Assembly (NCBI RefSeq): GCF_905175375.1
Contig: NZ_CAJIMS010000001.1
Span: 1,674,001 to 1,738,000, forward strand
From: Chryseobacterium aquaeductus
GTDB taxonomy: Bacteria; Bacteroidota; Bacteroidia; Flavobacteriales; Weeksellaceae
Length of the DNA: 64,000 bases
Direction of reading: 5' to 3'
A program made the position numbers and the translations under genes. Shown in pieces: positions 42,943-52,539 of this stretch. Each line of letters begins with the position of its first letter. The first letter of the stretch is position 1. The notes beneath the pieces are model-generated. The model was not told the origin of the DNA. It saw nothing but the letters and a program-made list of their open reading frames with translations, and did not search any database.

Positions 42943-44382
42943 GTGCAGGAAAAATATATCGACGAGACAAAACAGGGCGAAGCATTTGCCATCGCAGAGA
43001 AAACCGGAAACTCTAAAAAATTGTTTTTAGAAAGCTACGGCTGCCAGATGAACTTCTCTGATTCTGAGATTGTTGCTTCCATTCTTAACGATCAGGGTTA
43101 TAATACAACGCTGAAAGTTGAGGAAGCAGATTTAATTTTATTAAATACTTGTTCTATCCGTGAAAAGGCCGAGCAGACCGTTAGAATGCGTCTCGCTCAG
43201 TTCAAAAATCTTAAAAAAGAAAGACCAAGCATGACGGTTGGTGTTTTGGGTTGCATGGCTGAAAGGCTTAAAACTAAGTTTTTAGAGGAAGAACAGCTTG
43301 TTGATTTAGTTGTTGGTCCGGATGCTTACCGAGATTTACCCAACCTTTTAAAAGAAACCGAGGACGGCAGAGATGCAATCAATGTCATTTTATCGAAAGA
43401 AGAAACTTATGCGGACATTAATCCTGTTCGTTTGGGAGGAAATGGTGTTACTGCTTTTGTGACAATTACCAGAGGATGTGATAATATGTGTACATTTTGT
43501 GTAGTTCCGTTTACGAGAGGGAGAGAAAGAAGCCGTGATCCACATTCGATTTTGGAAGAATGTAAAAGTCTTTGGAAAGGTGGTTATAAAGAAATTACAC
43601 TTCTCGGTCAAAACGTAGATTCATATCTCTGGTACGGAGGCGGTCCCAAAAAAGATTTTGCGAAAGCTTCAGAAATGCAAAAGGCCACAGCTGTTGATTT
43701 CTCTCAACTTCTTGATTCTGTTGCGAGAGCTGTTCCTCAGATGAGAATCAGATTCTCAACATCCAATCCTCAGGATATGAGTCTGGATGTATTCAGAACG
43801 ATGGCAAAACATGATAACATTTGCAATTATTGTCATCTTCCGGTTCAAAGCGGAAGCAATAGAATGTTGGAAGCCATGAACAGACAGCATACCCGTGAAG
43901 AATATTTAGAATTAATTAATAAAGCAAAAGAAATTGTTCCGGATATTTCTTTTTCTCAAGACATGATTATTGGCTTTTGTGGTGAAACTGAAGAAGATCA
44001 TCAAGATACATTAAGCCTGATGAGAGCGGTAGAATTCGATTACGGTTACATGTTCTCTTATTCTGAAAGACCGGGAACTCCTGCTCATAAAAAGATGGTA
44101 GACGATATTCCTGCAGACGTTAAACAAAGACGTTTAGCAGAAGTGATCGCCTTACAAGGCGAATTGTCAAGAAAGAGAATGGAAGGTTATGTAGGAAGAG
44201 TTCACAGCGTTTTGATTGAAGGAGTCTCCAAGAAAAACAAAAACCAATGGAAAGGCAGAAACTCTCAGAATGCAGTTTGCGTTTTTGATATGCTAGAAGG
44301 TCAGAAGCTGGGTGACATTGTGGACGTTTTTGTATTTAACAATACGCAGGGCACGCTTTTAGGGGAAACGGTTACAAAGTAA
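42943..44382 (+). CDS. miaB: tRNA-2-methylthio-N6-dimethylallyladenosine synthase
   Basis: This radical-SAM methylthiotransferase adds the 2-methylthio group to i6A37 of tRNAs reading UNN codons. The 479-residue protein has an N-terminal MTTase domain with the second cluster ligands Cys34 (SYGCQMN), Cys70 (NTCSIREKA) and Cys104 (GCMAERL). The radical SAM CxxxCxxC is Cys179, Cys183 and Cys186 ([11 protein letters not shown]). A TRAM domain forms the end (~415-475). Start is GTG at 42943, matching the usual family length with a short N-terminal extension. It lies on the chromosome side just right of the island. Confidence 0.97.
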   Translation: MQEKYIDETKQGEAFAIAEKTGNSKKLFLESYGCQMNFSDSEIVASILNDQGYNTTLKVEEADLILLNTCSIREKAEQTVRMRLAQFKNLKKERPSMTVGVLGCMAERLKTKFLEEEQLVDLVVGPDAYRDLPNLLKETEDGRDAINVILSKEETYADINPVRLGGNGVTAFVTITRGCDNMCTFCVVPFTRGRERSRDPHSILEECKSLWKGGYKEITLLGQNVDSYLWYGGGPKKDFAKASEMQKATAVDFSQLLDSVARAVPQMRIRFSTSNPQDMSLDVFRTMAKHDNICNYCHLPVQSGSNRMLEAMNRQHTREEYLELINKAKEIVPDISFSQDMIIGFCGETEEDHQDTLSLMRAVEFDYGYMFSYSERPGTPAHKKMVDDIPADVKQRRLAEVIALQGELSRKRMEGYVGRVHSVLIEGVSKKNKNQWKGRNSQNAVCVFDMLEGQKLGDIVDVFVFNNTQGTLLGETVTK

Positions 44383-44529
44383 AATATGTCTAAAGATTTA
44401 ACGAAAAAACGACTTTTAAAAAGTATTTCTCCATTATTGAAAAATGTGAGAAATAAAGTTGTTGTTAATCAAAAAAGACAGACATTGTCTGACCTTTTTA
44501 TAGTTTTATTAAAATTTTAAACTCAGACA

Positions 44530-44967
44530 ATGGAAAAACTACATAAATATTGCCTGAGTGTATTATTGGTATTAGTCTGCAGTAATATTTCGGCACATAC
44601 CAACAATGAATCTATAAAAAATATTGATTGTAAGCAGTTTTACGAAATTTACAGTCAGTTTTTAAAATACGAGTTTGAAAATCCGAAAGAGTTTTATCTA
44701 AAGGAAAAATCAACTCGCAGTTTTACAATAAACCATAAGCGAAACGCAGTTGACCTTTTCGGAAATGCTATTTCAGAAAAAAGACATAACAATTCTTATT
44801 CTAAAAAGTCGGAAAGTGATTTCTCTTCAAAAGAAAAGCATCACAAAATCCTGAAAAACTTCGAAAAACAAACTCTGCAAAACGATTTTGCCGAAAATAT
44901 TTATTTTAAAAGTAAAGTTGCTAAAATTAGAAATAAGGATGATTTAGATTTAAAAAATAAGACTTAG
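44530..44967 (+). CDS. Small secreted protein of unknown function
   Basis: The 145-residue product has a signal peptide (KYCLSVLLVLVCSNISA, cleavage near residue 22) and a Lys/Asn/Ser-rich mature part without recognised domain. Composition suggests a disordered exported protein. The gap after miaB (44383-44529) contains a CAGAC-ATT-GTCTG hairpin followed by a short T run, a weak terminator. Confidence 0.5.
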   Translation: MEKLHKYCLSVLLVLVCSNISAHTNNESIKNIDCKQFYEIYSQFLKYEFENPKEFYLKEKSTRSFTINHKRNAVDLFGNAISEKRHNNSYSKKSESDFSSKEKHHKILKNFEKQTLQNDFAENIYFKSKVAKIRNKDDLDLKNKT

Positions 44968-45049
44968 GAAACATTACGATGAGAAATCTTCACGGTTACA
45001 ATCATCAATTTCAAAAATCTTTAATTTTTTTTATTTTTAAATCTAGAAA

Positions 45050-46333
45050 ATGGCAGACTTACAATCTATAAAAGCACGTTTTGGTATCATCGGAAACTTT
45101 CCGGCTTTGAATCGTGCGCTCGAAAAATCTATACAAGTTGCACCCACCGATATTTCCGTTTTGGTCATCGGAGAGAGTGGCGTCGGGAAAGAATTTATCC
45201 CAAAAATTATTCATTCAGAATCGAAAAGAAAACATCAGCCTTATATCGTTGTCAATTGTGGGGCAATTCCTGAAGGTACGATTGATTCTGAACTTTTCGG
45301 TCACGAAAAAGGTGCATTTACAGGAGCAACAACAACCAGAAAAGGCTATTTTGAAGTCGCTGACGGCGGAACGATATTCCTGGATGAGGTTGGTGAATTG
45401 CCTTTGCAGACGCAGGTTCGTCTGTTGAGAGTTTTAGAAAGTGGCGAATTTATGAAAGTGGGTTCCTCGCAAGTGCAGAAAACCAATGTGAGAATTGTTG
45501 CGGCTACCAATGTCAACATGATGAAGGCGATTCGCGACAATCGTTTCCGTGAAGATTTATTTTACCGTCTGAATACCGTACAGATTGATATGCCGGCTTT
45601 GAGGGAAAGAAAAGGCGATATTCATTTGCTTTTCAGGAAATTTGCAATAGATTTTGCCGAAAAATACAGAATGCCCGAGTTGCAATTAGAATCTGGTGCA
45701 GTACACTATATCGAAAATTACGCATTCCCCGGAAATGTGAGACAACTCAGGAATTTGGTTGAGCAAATGACCGTGGTAGAGACCGATCGCAGCGTGACGG
45801 TAGCAAAACTTACAGAATATATTCCTATGGATTCTCATTTGCCGATGGTTGTAAATAATCCCAATTCCCAAAAACAAACCGATTTTGGCAACGAAAGAGA
45901 AATCATGTATAAAATTCTCTTCGATATGAGAAATGATATAAATGATTTAAAATCCTTAACTTCGGAACTGATAAAAAACAGAGGAACTTCAGACTTGAGC
46001 AATCAGGAAAAGAATTTGATTAATAGGATTTATACTCCTGAAGCACAGCAAAATGCAAGCCCGAATTCTCTGTTGTTTTTTGAAAATAATAACAATCAAA
46101 ATGTCCAGAATCCCACAATAATTTCAAATTCGGATGATAATTATGAAGATTTTGAAGACATTGAAGTGGAAGAAAACAGACCGGAATCTTTGTCGCTTCA
46201 AAATAATGAGAAAGATTTAATCATCAAAGCATTAGAAAAACACAACGGAAGAAGAAACCGTGCGGCAGACGAGTTGGGAATTTCGCAAAGAACTTTATAC
46301 AGAAAAATAAAACAATATAACTTAGAAGACTAA
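45050..46333 (+). CDS. Sigma-54-dependent transcriptional activator (AAA+ with Fis-type HTH)
   Basis: This 427-residue protein activates RNA polymerase with sigma-54 by ATP hydrolysis. AAA+ domain ~15-245: Walker A GESGVGKE (41-48), the sigma-54-contacting loop GAFTGA (88-93), Walker B IFLDE (109-113) and an arginine finger region (REDLFYRLN). The C-terminus carries a Fis-type HTH (~385-425; HNGRRNRAADELGISQRTLYRKI). There is no N-terminal receiver or GAF domain, so it may be controlled by level or partner. This form next to lptE is common in flavobacteria. Target genes are not evident. Confidence 0.92.
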   Translation: MADLQSIKARFGIIGNFPALNRALEKSIQVAPTDISVLVIGESGVGKEFIPKIIHSESKRKHQPYIVVNCGAIPEGTIDSELFGHEKGAFTGATTTRKGYFEVADGGTIFLDEVGELPLQTQVRLLRVLESGEFMKVGSSQVQKTNVRIVAATNVNMMKAIRDNRFREDLFYRLNTVQIDMPALRERKGDIHLLFRKFAIDFAEKYRMPELQLESGAVHYIENYAFPGNVRQLRNLVEQMTVVETDRSVTVAKLTEYIPMDSHLPMVVNNPNSQKQTDFGNEREIMYKILFDMRNDINDLKSLTSELIKNRGTSDLSNQEKNLINRIYTPEAQQNASPNSLLFFENNNNQNVQNPTIISNSDDNYEDFEDIEVEENRPESLSLQNNEKDLIIKALEKHNGRRNRAADELGISQRTLYRKIKQYNLED

Positions 46334-46345
46334 AAAAAACAAATT

Positions 46346-47047
46346 ATGAATGTAAATTTTACCGCAAAACCGATCAATTTCAAACTTGGAGAATACATCA
46401 ACAAAGGTTTTGAACTCTTAAAAAAAGATTTTGGAAATATTTTCGTAGCATTTTTGTGCTGTATGGTAATGTCAATCATTCCGTTTTGTGGAATGTTGGG
46501 TGTAGGAAATTTTTATCAGTATCTGAGAAAGCTTAATAAAGGTCAACAGGCAAGTCCGGGAGATATTTTCAATTTCGATAAATTTATGCCATATTTTATT
46601 TTACAACTGATTATCTTGGCTGGTATTATCGTACTTTATGTACCATTTTTCTTCATTATGCCGGCAATCGCAATAACGCAGGGTGATGATCCGTCTCCTT
46701 GGTTGTCAGTTATCATGTTTCCTTATATGTTGATTGCTTATGCTGCAGTTCTATATTTTGTACTTAAAGGATTTTATATTCCGGCATTAATTTCTTTCAA
46801 AGATATTACAGATATAAAAACTGCGTGGAACACTTCTAAAATAATGACGAAAAATAACTTACTTTCTATATTTCTTTTTTCATTAGTAGTGGGATTTCTT
46901 TCTCAAATAGGAATTTTAGCTTGTGGTATTGGTCTGTTTCTTACTTTGCCATTCTTGTATGTGGCCAACTATTTTGCGTATGAAGACGCTATGAACCAAA
47001 TTGATTACAATGAGATTTCTGAGATAGGAATCACAGAAAAATATTAA
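46346..47047 (+). CDS. Multi-pass membrane protein of unknown function
   Basis: The 233-residue protein has about five to six hydrophobic helices (~30-55, ~80-115, ~120-150, ~175-215) and a short cytoplasmic-looking N-terminus (KPINFKLGEYINKGFELLKKDFG), as in DUF975-like membrane proteins. No enzyme motif. It lies 12 bases after the sigma-54 activator and 16 before lptE, so it is likely co-transcribed. Confidence 0.65.
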   Translation: MNVNFTAKPINFKLGEYINKGFELLKKDFGNIFVAFLCCMVMSIIPFCGMLGVGNFYQYLRKLNKGQQASPGDIFNFDKFMPYFILQLIILAGIIVLYVPFFFIMPAIAITQGDDPSPWLSVIMFPYMLIAYAAVLYFVLKGFYIPALISFKDITDIKTAWNTSKIMTKNNLLSIFLFSLVVGFLSQIGILACGIGLFLTLPFLYVANYFAYEDAMNQIDYNEISEIGITEKY

Positions 47048-47063
47048 GTTTAAAAAAAGTTTT

Positions 47064-47585
47064 ATGAGTAAATGTAAAAACCTCTTTCTATTAATTATTT
47101 GTATCGGATTTTTAAATTCATGTTACACCTTCACCGGATCGTCATTGAAAGATGAAAAAACAGTACAGATCAATGAATTTCCAAATAATTCTCCTTTGGT
47201 AAATCCTACTTTATCACAGCAGTTTTCAACAGATATTCAGAACAGGTTTTTGCAGAGAACAACTCTTAAAGGAACAAAAGAAAATCCGGATATTTTGATT
47301 GAAGGTGAAATCACAGATTACACGATTACACCGACTACCATCAGCTCAACTACGCAGAATACCGCAGCAGGAGTTATTCAGGAATCTCAAAATAAACTGA
47401 CGATCACCGTAAAAGTACATTACGAAAACAAATTGCATCCCGATTTGAGTTTTGACAGAACGTATTCTGATGAAGCGGTTTTTAACAGCAGTTTGTCTCA
47501 AAGCACGATAGAAACCTCTCAGGTGAAAATTGCAACAGACAGAATTATCAATAAAATATTTAATGACATCGTAGCGAATTGGTAA
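47064..47585 (+). CDS. lptE: LPS assembly lipoprotein LptE
   Basis: This outer-membrane lipoprotein forms the plug of the LptD translocon delivering LPS to the cell surface. The 173-residue protein has a lipobox at FLNSC (Cys20), then YTFTGSSL and the LptE-like strand pattern (ILIEGEITDYTITPTTIS, LTITVKVHYEN, RTYSDEAVF). Length and the Y-x-F-x-G-x-S motif after the lipidated Cys match the Bacteroidetes form. The downstream gene starts one base after its stop. Confidence 0.85.
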   Translation: MSKCKNLFLLIICIGFLNSCYTFTGSSLKDEKTVQINEFPNNSPLVNPTLSQQFSTDIQNRFLQRTTLKGTKENPDILIEGEITDYTITPTTISSTTQNTAAGVIQESQNKLTITVKVHYENKLHPDLSFDRTYSDEAVFNSSLSQSTIETSQVKIATDRIINKIFNDIVANW

Positions 47586-47586
47586 G

Positions 47587-49728
47587 ATGATACATACTAG
47601 AGTTTTAGAATTATTAAAAAATCCGAAAAATATACAGTCAGAAGATCTGCATCTTTTGAAGAAGGAAATCAATTCTTTTCCCTATATTCAAAATATCAGA
47701 GCACTTCATCTTTACGGTGTTCATCTTTACGACAAAGAAAATTATCAGAAAGCACTTTCTGCAACTGCAGCTTACACTACCGACAAAAAAATACTGTACC
47801 AGCTGATCAACGGTAAAATTCAACAACCTGTAAAGCCAGAATTCATACAGGAAAAAGCGGAACCGATTCCGGAAGAAAAAATTGAAACTCAGGTTGTAGA
47901 AAATGAAAAGTCTGAAGAACAAACTTCTGTGATTAAAACGACAAAGAGTTTCTCAGATCACGATTATGAAGCTACTGAAGAACTTATTGCTGATAAACCG
48001 GATATTAAACATTTGGTAGTAAAAGGTGAAAGAAACAGAATTTTATTCGATGGTGAAGAAAACTTTTTAGATGAAGACAATAATGAAACGATCGATCTGG
48101 AATCAACTCTAGAATCTGGTGTTATTGTCACTCAGAAGTCTGTTGCAAAAAACAATTCTTTAAGTGAAACTGAAAAAGAAGAGGCAATCGTCAATGAAGA
48201 ATTGGCAGGAACTTCTTCTGAAAAAGCGATTGATGAAAATCTAAATATTCCTGAAACGCAAGTCGAAGAAATTACAGATAATGCGGAATTGAATTTAGAA
48301 GAAACAGTTGCAGAAGCTGATTTAGATAAAACTGAAGAAACTCAAGAAGCTCCAAAATCTGAAATCATTATCAATGAAGATAAAATTGATTCTGAAAAAG
48401 TTGTCGAAAAAATAAATGACGAAAGTGAGATAAGTTTCCAAAAAATTGAATCTTTCACTGCTGAAACTGAAAAAGCAGTAGAAGAAACCGCTCAATCAAC
48501 ACCGGATAAAACCGAAGAAATTAAAGAAGATTTAAATCCGGAATTAATTATTGACGAAGAAAAAATTGAATCTCAGCAAGTTGCAGAGAAGATTAATGAT
48601 GATGCTGAATTGAGCTTTCATGGCACAGATTCTTTCCTTCCGGAGGTAAAAATAGAATCAAAAAATACCGACGAAGCTGCACAATCCGAAACTCCAAAAT
48701 CAACCATCACCAAGCATGAAGATGAAATGCGCCGTCTGATAGAAGAAGTGGAGAAAAGGATGAAAGCAAAAAAAGAAAGTGGTTCTGAGAAAAGAGATGT
48801 AGAGGAAGAAGAAATCAATACGGATATTAGTTTTGCCGAGACTCAGGCATTTCATGTAGGAGAAGAGCAAAAAGTGGCTGAAGAAGTGGTTGTAAAAACT
48901 GCGGAATCAATCGTAGAAGATACTCTTGAGGAAAAAAAATCTGAGGAGAATATTGAATCTCAAGATAACGAAACTCCAACTGCAGAAACTGAAACAGAAG
49001 TAGTTTCCACATGGAAACCTATGAGTTTTGAAACCGGTCGTCAGGATTCTTTGCTCAATAAATCAATAGAAATTCCGCAACAAAAAGAAGAAAGTAAAAA
49101 GGTTGAAGAAACCCCGAAATCAGAACCGATTGTAGAAGAAACTCCGAAAGAAATTCCTGCAATTCAAGCAGAAATTACAGAATCTGCCGAGGACTCGAAT
49201 GATTTTGAAAAAAATAAAAAAACTGAATCTCTTGAAAAACAAAATGGTGAAGCTCCTGTGATGAATGTTTCGTTTTTCGGATCAGACATTGCGAGTTTAG
49301 GTTTGTCGTACAAATCTGATCAAAAAGAGAAAGCTGATGCCAAAGAACAGGAGAAACTCACTCAACAGAAGATTGACGAAAGTAATGTTCCAGGATTTAT
49401 CAATACGTGGCAAAGCTGGCTGAAAATTGGTCGGGCTGAAGAAACGCCAGTTGACAAGACTGAAATCAAGAATAAAGTCATTGAATCTTTCATTGAAAAC
49501 AACCCGAAGATCAGTCAGTTGAAAGATGAGGTGAATTTCGTTGTAAAAGAAAAAACCGACGATATTTCGCACTTAATGACGGAGACATTAGCAAATTTAT
49601 ATATCGAGCAAAAACTATATTCAAAAGCGGTGAACGCATTTTTAGTTTTATCTAATAAATTTCCTGATAGAAAAGAGCATTTTGAAGCAAAAATTCAGGA
49701 AATAAAAGATAACAGAAACAAAAATTAA
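47587..49728 (+). CDS. Glu-rich protein of unknown function downstream of lptE
   Basis: In this 713-residue protein the first ~80 residues form a helical, TPR-like N-terminus (LHLLKKEINSFPYIQNIRALHLYG, read in two stretches; YQKALSATAAY). Residues ~95-560 are a low-complexity, strongly acidic region rich in Glu, Lys, Ser and Thr with loose internal repeats (e.g. 'ESEISFQKIESF', 'DAELSFHGTDSF', 'NTDISFAETQAF'). The C-terminal ~120 residues are ordered again (FINTWQSWLKIGR; TETLANLYIEQKLYSKAVNAF). There is no signal peptide, so it is probably cytoplasmic. The gene begins one base after lptE and ends at a strong terminator. Confidence 0.6.
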   Translation: MIHTRVLELLKNPKNIQSEDLHLLKKEINSFPYIQNIRALHLYGVHLYDKENYQKALSATAAYTTDKKILYQLINGKIQQPVKPEFIQEKAEPIPEEKIETQVVENEKSEEQTSVIKTTKSFSDHDYEATEELIADKPDIKHLVVKGERNRILFDGEENFLDEDNNETIDLESTLESGVIVTQKSVAKNNSLSETEKEEAIVNEELAGTSSEKAIDENLNIPETQVEEITDNAELNLEETVAEADLDKTEETQEAPKSEIIINEDKIDSEKVVEKINDESEISFQKIESFTAETEKAVEETAQSTPDKTEEIKEDLNPELIIDEEKIESQQVAEKINDDAELSFHGTDSFLPEVKIESKNTDEAAQSETPKSTITKHEDEMRRLIEEVEKRMKAKKESGSEKRDVEEEEINTDISFAETQAFHVGEEQKVAEEVVVKTAESIVEDTLEEKKSEENIESQDNETPTAETETEVVSTWKPMSFETGRQDSLLNKSIEIPQQKEESKKVEETPKSEPIVEETPKEIPAIQAEITESAEDSNDFEKNKKTESLEKQNGEAPVMNVSFFGSDIASLGLSYKSDQKEKADAKEQEKLTQQKIDESNVPGFINTWQSWLKIGRAEETPVDKTEIKNKVIESFIENNPKISQLKDEVNFVVKEKTDDISHLMTETLANLYIEQKLYSKAVNAFLVLSNKFPDRKEHFEAKIQEIKDNRNKN

Positions 49729-49747
49729 ACTTTTATAAGATTTTAAT

Positions 49748-49785
49748 AAAAACGGCGGAATTCAATTCTGCCGTTTTGCTTTTTA
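49748..49785. terminator. Terminator between converging genes
   Basis: AAAACGGCGGAATT and AATTCTGCCGTTTT pair with one mismatch, followed by GCTTTTTA. It closes the lptE-side operon and the minus-strand DUF4126 gene. Confidence 0.8.
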
Positions 49786-49787
49786 TA

Positions 49788-50396
49788 TTAACTAAGTGAG
49801 CTTGATTGTTTTTTAGTCTTTAATTTTCGCCAGGCTTTTCGACCAAAAACAATAACAAGAATTAAAGTTATAATGGCAAAAATTGCTGCAATCACGGGAG
49901 CTGCCATCGCCAAAATAGACATAATTCCTGCACCCGCGGTCTCCGTGGTTCCCACTACAGAATTTCCCAATCCGCCTGTTGTAGCCGTTGAAGCCGCCCG
50001 AATTCCTGCAAATCCTGAGCTGATTGTAGCAGCCGTTCCTCCACCGGCAATCAGTGCCAAAGCCCATTGCGAGAATGTTCCCATTTCTGTAAACTGGCTG
50101 GCAAACAAGATTGATCCGGCGACCGTTGCCATCGGTATAGAAATAGTATCGAGCAAATGATCTACAAAAGGAATGTAGTAGGCAAGAATTTCTGCAATCA
50201 TGGCAATTCCGGTCGTGATGAGTGCAGGTAGACTGGAAAGCCATTCAAAACTTTCACTCATAGGAATCCAATGAAAATAAGACGCTAAACTTACCGAAAA
50301 CATCGGTAAAAACACTCTGAAGCCAGATGCGGCAGCCAATCCGATGCCGATGAAAGCACTCAGAAGATAAGGTAAATAAGGAGCTTGATCTAACAT
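49788..50396 (-). CDS. DUF4126-type membrane protein
   Basis: The 202-residue protein has about five membrane segments. The start (LPYLLSAFIGIGLAAASGFRVFLPMF) and the Gly/Ala-rich middle (GGGTAATISSGFAGIRAASTATTGGLGN) match the DUF4126 family as I know it, which has an inverted-repeat membrane fold and no known substrate. It has a basic C-terminal tail (GRKAWRKLKTKKQ). Single gene, convergent with the upstream operon. Confidence 0.75.
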   Translation of the reverse strand: MLDQAPYLPYLLSAFIGIGLAAASGFRVFLPMFSVSLASYFHWIPMSESFEWLSSLPALITTGIAMIAEILAYYIPFVDHLLDTISIPMATVAGSILFASQFTEMGTFSQWALALIAGGGTAATISSGFAGIRAASTATTGGLGNSVVGTTETAGAGIMSILAMAAPVIAAIFAIITLILVIVFGRKAWRKLKTKKQSSSLS

Positions 50397-50593
50397 TTTA
50401 ATTCGTCAATTGTTTCCTTAAAGCTACAAAAAATTATAAAAGGTCAGTTGGGATTTATTTCTGTAACTATTTCAGTGAAACAGAAGATGTAGTAATTTTA
50501 AAATCTCTGGCAGATTAAGCAAATGACGCAGATTATAGAAAAATCTGTTTGATCATCTCAATCTGCGAGATACAAATGGTTTATTACCAAAGA

Positions 50594-50622
50594 AATCTGT
50601 GAAAATCTGTGTAATCCGTGGG
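50594..50622. repeat. Dispersed repeat family 3 (intergenic copy)
   Basis: AAATCTGTGAAAATCTGTG... followed by TAATCCGTGGG. It nearly matches 14983-15012 inside the island primase gene. Weaker related pieces (ATCTGCGAGAT, GCAGATTA) lie just before. The rest of 50397-50631 holds nothing I can name. Confidence 0.6.
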
Positions 50623-50631
50623 AAATCAAAC

Positions 50632-51006
50632 TCAAGCCTTCTTCTGCGACTCACATAATTTGATAAACTGCGCCTCAACATCTTGAAATCTCTCAGGCAT
50701 CTCAGGCGAAACCCAAAACAGCATTGCAGTCGTTTTTTCTCCGAAACAATTTTTAAATAGTTCCTTATTCAGGCGATAGCATTCTCTTAAAAGTCTTTTG
50801 ATACGATTTCTGTGAACTGCTTTTTTAAAATATCTTTTGGAAACGGAAACTCCCAATTTTACATGGTCTGTCAATAAATCCGGATGACTTTTCAGAATAA
50901 TAATTCTCAGATTTCCGCTATTTTTCCATTTGCCTTTCTCGAAAAGCAAAGTAATTTCATCCTTTTTTTTGAGTTTTTCCGCTTTTGGATATTTAAAGTT
51001 CTGCAT
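50632..51006 (-). CDS. rnpA: Ribonuclease P protein component
   Basis: This protein binds the catalytic RNase P RNA for 5' maturation of tRNAs. The 124-residue protein has the family signature (KLGVSVSKRYFKKAVHRNRI then KRLLRECYR, ~52-80) and a basic N-terminus (YPKAEKLKKKDEITLLFEKG). Its start overlaps the end of the upstream tcdA gene by 14 bases. Not beside rpmH here, as is common in Bacteroidetes. Confidence 0.95.
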   Translation of the reverse strand: MQNFKYPKAEKLKKKDEITLLFEKGKWKNSGNLRIIILKSHPDLLTDHVKLGVSVSKRYFKKAVHRNRIKRLLRECYRLNKELFKNCFGEKTTAMLFWVSPEMPERFQDVEAQFIKLCESQKKA

Positions 51007-51730
51007 CAGACTTTTTCACTAGATGATTGATGACTTCCGCAGCCGCATACAAACCGAAAATTGCAGGAATAAAACTGATGGTTCCGTAGAATGATCTTTT
51101 AAAATTGGTTCCGTCGGTCATTTTCAGGCTGTCTTCATCCTGTATTTCGCTGGAGAAAACGCATCGAATACCTTTGTCGATCTTTTCTTTTTTCAGTCTT
51201 TTTCTCACCTGTTTGGCAAGATGGCATTCTGCAGTTTTGTGGATGTCTCGCACCAAAACTTTCGAAGGATCAGACTTTCCGCCGGCTCCCATTGAGCTTA
51301 CGATTTTTATTTTTCTTCTCTTTGCAGCAATGATTAAGCTGACCTTTGGCGTGATGCTGTCGATACAATCTAAAATATAATCAAATTTTCCTCCGTCTAA
51401 AACTTCAGCCATTCTTTCCGGATTTAGAAACTCATTGATTTTGATCAACTCCAGTTGCGGATTAATGTCCATCAATCGTTCTGCAACCACTTCCACTTTA
51501 TGTTTTCCTACGGTTGAATGAAGTGCAGGAAGTTGTCGGTTAATATTGGTGATATCTACGGTATCGCCGTCTACGATGGTCATTTTTCCAATTCCGGCTC
51601 TTGCCAGAAATTCGGCAGCAAAAGATCCTACACCACCTAAACCTACTACGAGAACCGTTGCATTGCTTAGTATATCAATGCCTTCTTTTTTGATTAAAAG
51701 CTCGGTTCTTTCCAGCCAAAACTTATCCAT
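50993..51730 (-). CDS. tcdA: tRNA threonylcarbamoyladenosine dehydratase
   Basis: This E1-like enzyme cyclises t6A37 of tRNA to ct6A using ATP. The 245-residue protein has a ThiF-type Rossmann motif GLGGVGS (30-36), DGDTVDITNINRQ (~54-66) and a helical end. In the crossover region, SSMGAGGKSDPSKVLVRDI is typical of TcdA/CsdL. The gene overlaps both neighbours slightly (rnpA by 14 bases, the TatD-like gene by 8), so the three are probably one operon of tRNA-related functions. Confidence 0.92.
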   Translation of the reverse strand: MDKFWLERTELLIKKEGIDILSNATVLVVGLGGVGSFAAEFLARAGIGKMTIVDGDTVDITNINRQLPALHSTVGKHKVEVVAERLMDINPQLELIKINEFLNPERMAEVLDGGKFDYILDCIDSITPKVSLIIAAKRRKIKIVSSMGAGGKSDPSKVLVRDIHKTAECHLAKQVRKRLKKEKIDKGIRCVFSSEIQDEDSLKMTDGTNFKRSFYGTISFIPAIFGLYAAAEVINHLVKKSDAEL

Positions 51731-52355
51731 TTTTTATCGTTTCTAAATTTTCTACAATCTGTTGTTGAAGTTGTTCTATTGATATTTTCTTTATTTCTGA
51801 AACCTTTTGATACAATTCTTCAATATTAAAATCATCATTATCAGTTTCTAAAAAGAGTTTATCTAAAGGAACTTTTTTCAAAGTATCCTGCAAAGATAGC
51901 TGATACAAAACAGGTTTTCCAAAACTCAGATAAAAATTATTCTTCAGAAGGTCATCGGCAACGGTTTGTTTTTTATTAAAACCATGAATGATCATTGCCT
52001 GTTCAGATTTTTTTCTGAAAGATATGACTTCATAAAACTTGCGTACACAATGAATGATTAAAGGTTTCCCAAACTCATTTGCCAAATAAATCTGTCTCAA
52101 AAAAACATCTTCCTGAATTTTCTGGTCTACAGAAACAAAGGAATCTAATCCGCATTCTCCAATGGCAAAGCAGTTTTTTGATATTCTGGATCTCATAAAA
52201 TCGAATTGAAGGTCTAGTGATTCTGTCCTAATATCTTTTGGATGGATACCGATAGAGTATAGAGAATCTGGCGGAATTTCTTCTTTTTCCAAATTATAGA
52301 TTCCGGGGCATATATTTTTCTTATGATGATGAAAATCAAAAAAATCCATGATCAA
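51723..52355 (-). CDS. TatD-family metal-dependent hydrolase
   Basis: The 210-residue protein has a TIM-barrel amidohydrolase/TatD pattern: metal-binding HHH near the N-terminus (FFDFHHHK), GIHP (~36-39), GECGLDS (~66-72), the IHC of PLIIHCVRKF, the HGF of MIIHGFNKK, and LETDNDDF near the end. TatD proteins are DNases or general phosphoesterases. It is shorter than the usual ~255 residues and has a variant first motif (HHH rather than HxH), as in a Bacteroidetes subgroup. Two alternative starts (MIM) differ by two codons. Confidence 0.8.
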   Translation of the reverse strand: MIMDFFDFHHHKKNICPGIYNLEKEEIPPDSLYSIGIHPKDIRTESLDLQFDFMRSRISKNCFAIGECGLDSFVSVDQKIQEDVFLRQIYLANEFGKPLIIHCVRKFYEVISFRKKSEQAMIIHGFNKKQTVADDLLKNNFYLSFGKPVLYQLSLQDTLKKVPLDKLFLETDNDDFNIEELYQKVSEIKKISIEQLQQQIVENLETIKNG

Positions 52356-52387
52356 AAATACAATAAATTAAAACTTAGCGAAATTAT

Positions 52388-52401
52388 TAAACGTTCGTTT
52401 A
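52388..52401. promoter_or_regulatory. Palindrome between divergent genes, possible TetR operator
   Basis: TAAACG-TT-CGTTTA is a perfect inverted repeat lying between the TatD-like gene and the divergently transcribed TetR gene. Size and symmetry suit a TetR-family site. Confidence 0.45.
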
Positions 52402-52539
52402 TGAATTTGTTAAAAATTTCTTAACTTTAACCTCGGTTCGCGATAAAGATTCTGTCAATTATAAAATAGTATAACTTAGTTATAGGTGATTTTTTTTAAA
52501 AGGAACTAGAATAAAACTTTACTTAAAAATACAACACAC

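Noticed and set aside
44386..44520. 44-codon frame after miaB (MSKDLTKKRLLKS...)
   Set aside because: It overlaps a hairpin with a T run that looks like a terminator; no supporting start signal or similarity.
49813..50244. 143-codon minus-strand frame, Cys-rich
   Set aside because: Out-of-frame shadow of the DUF4126 membrane-protein gene caused by its Gly/Ala codons.
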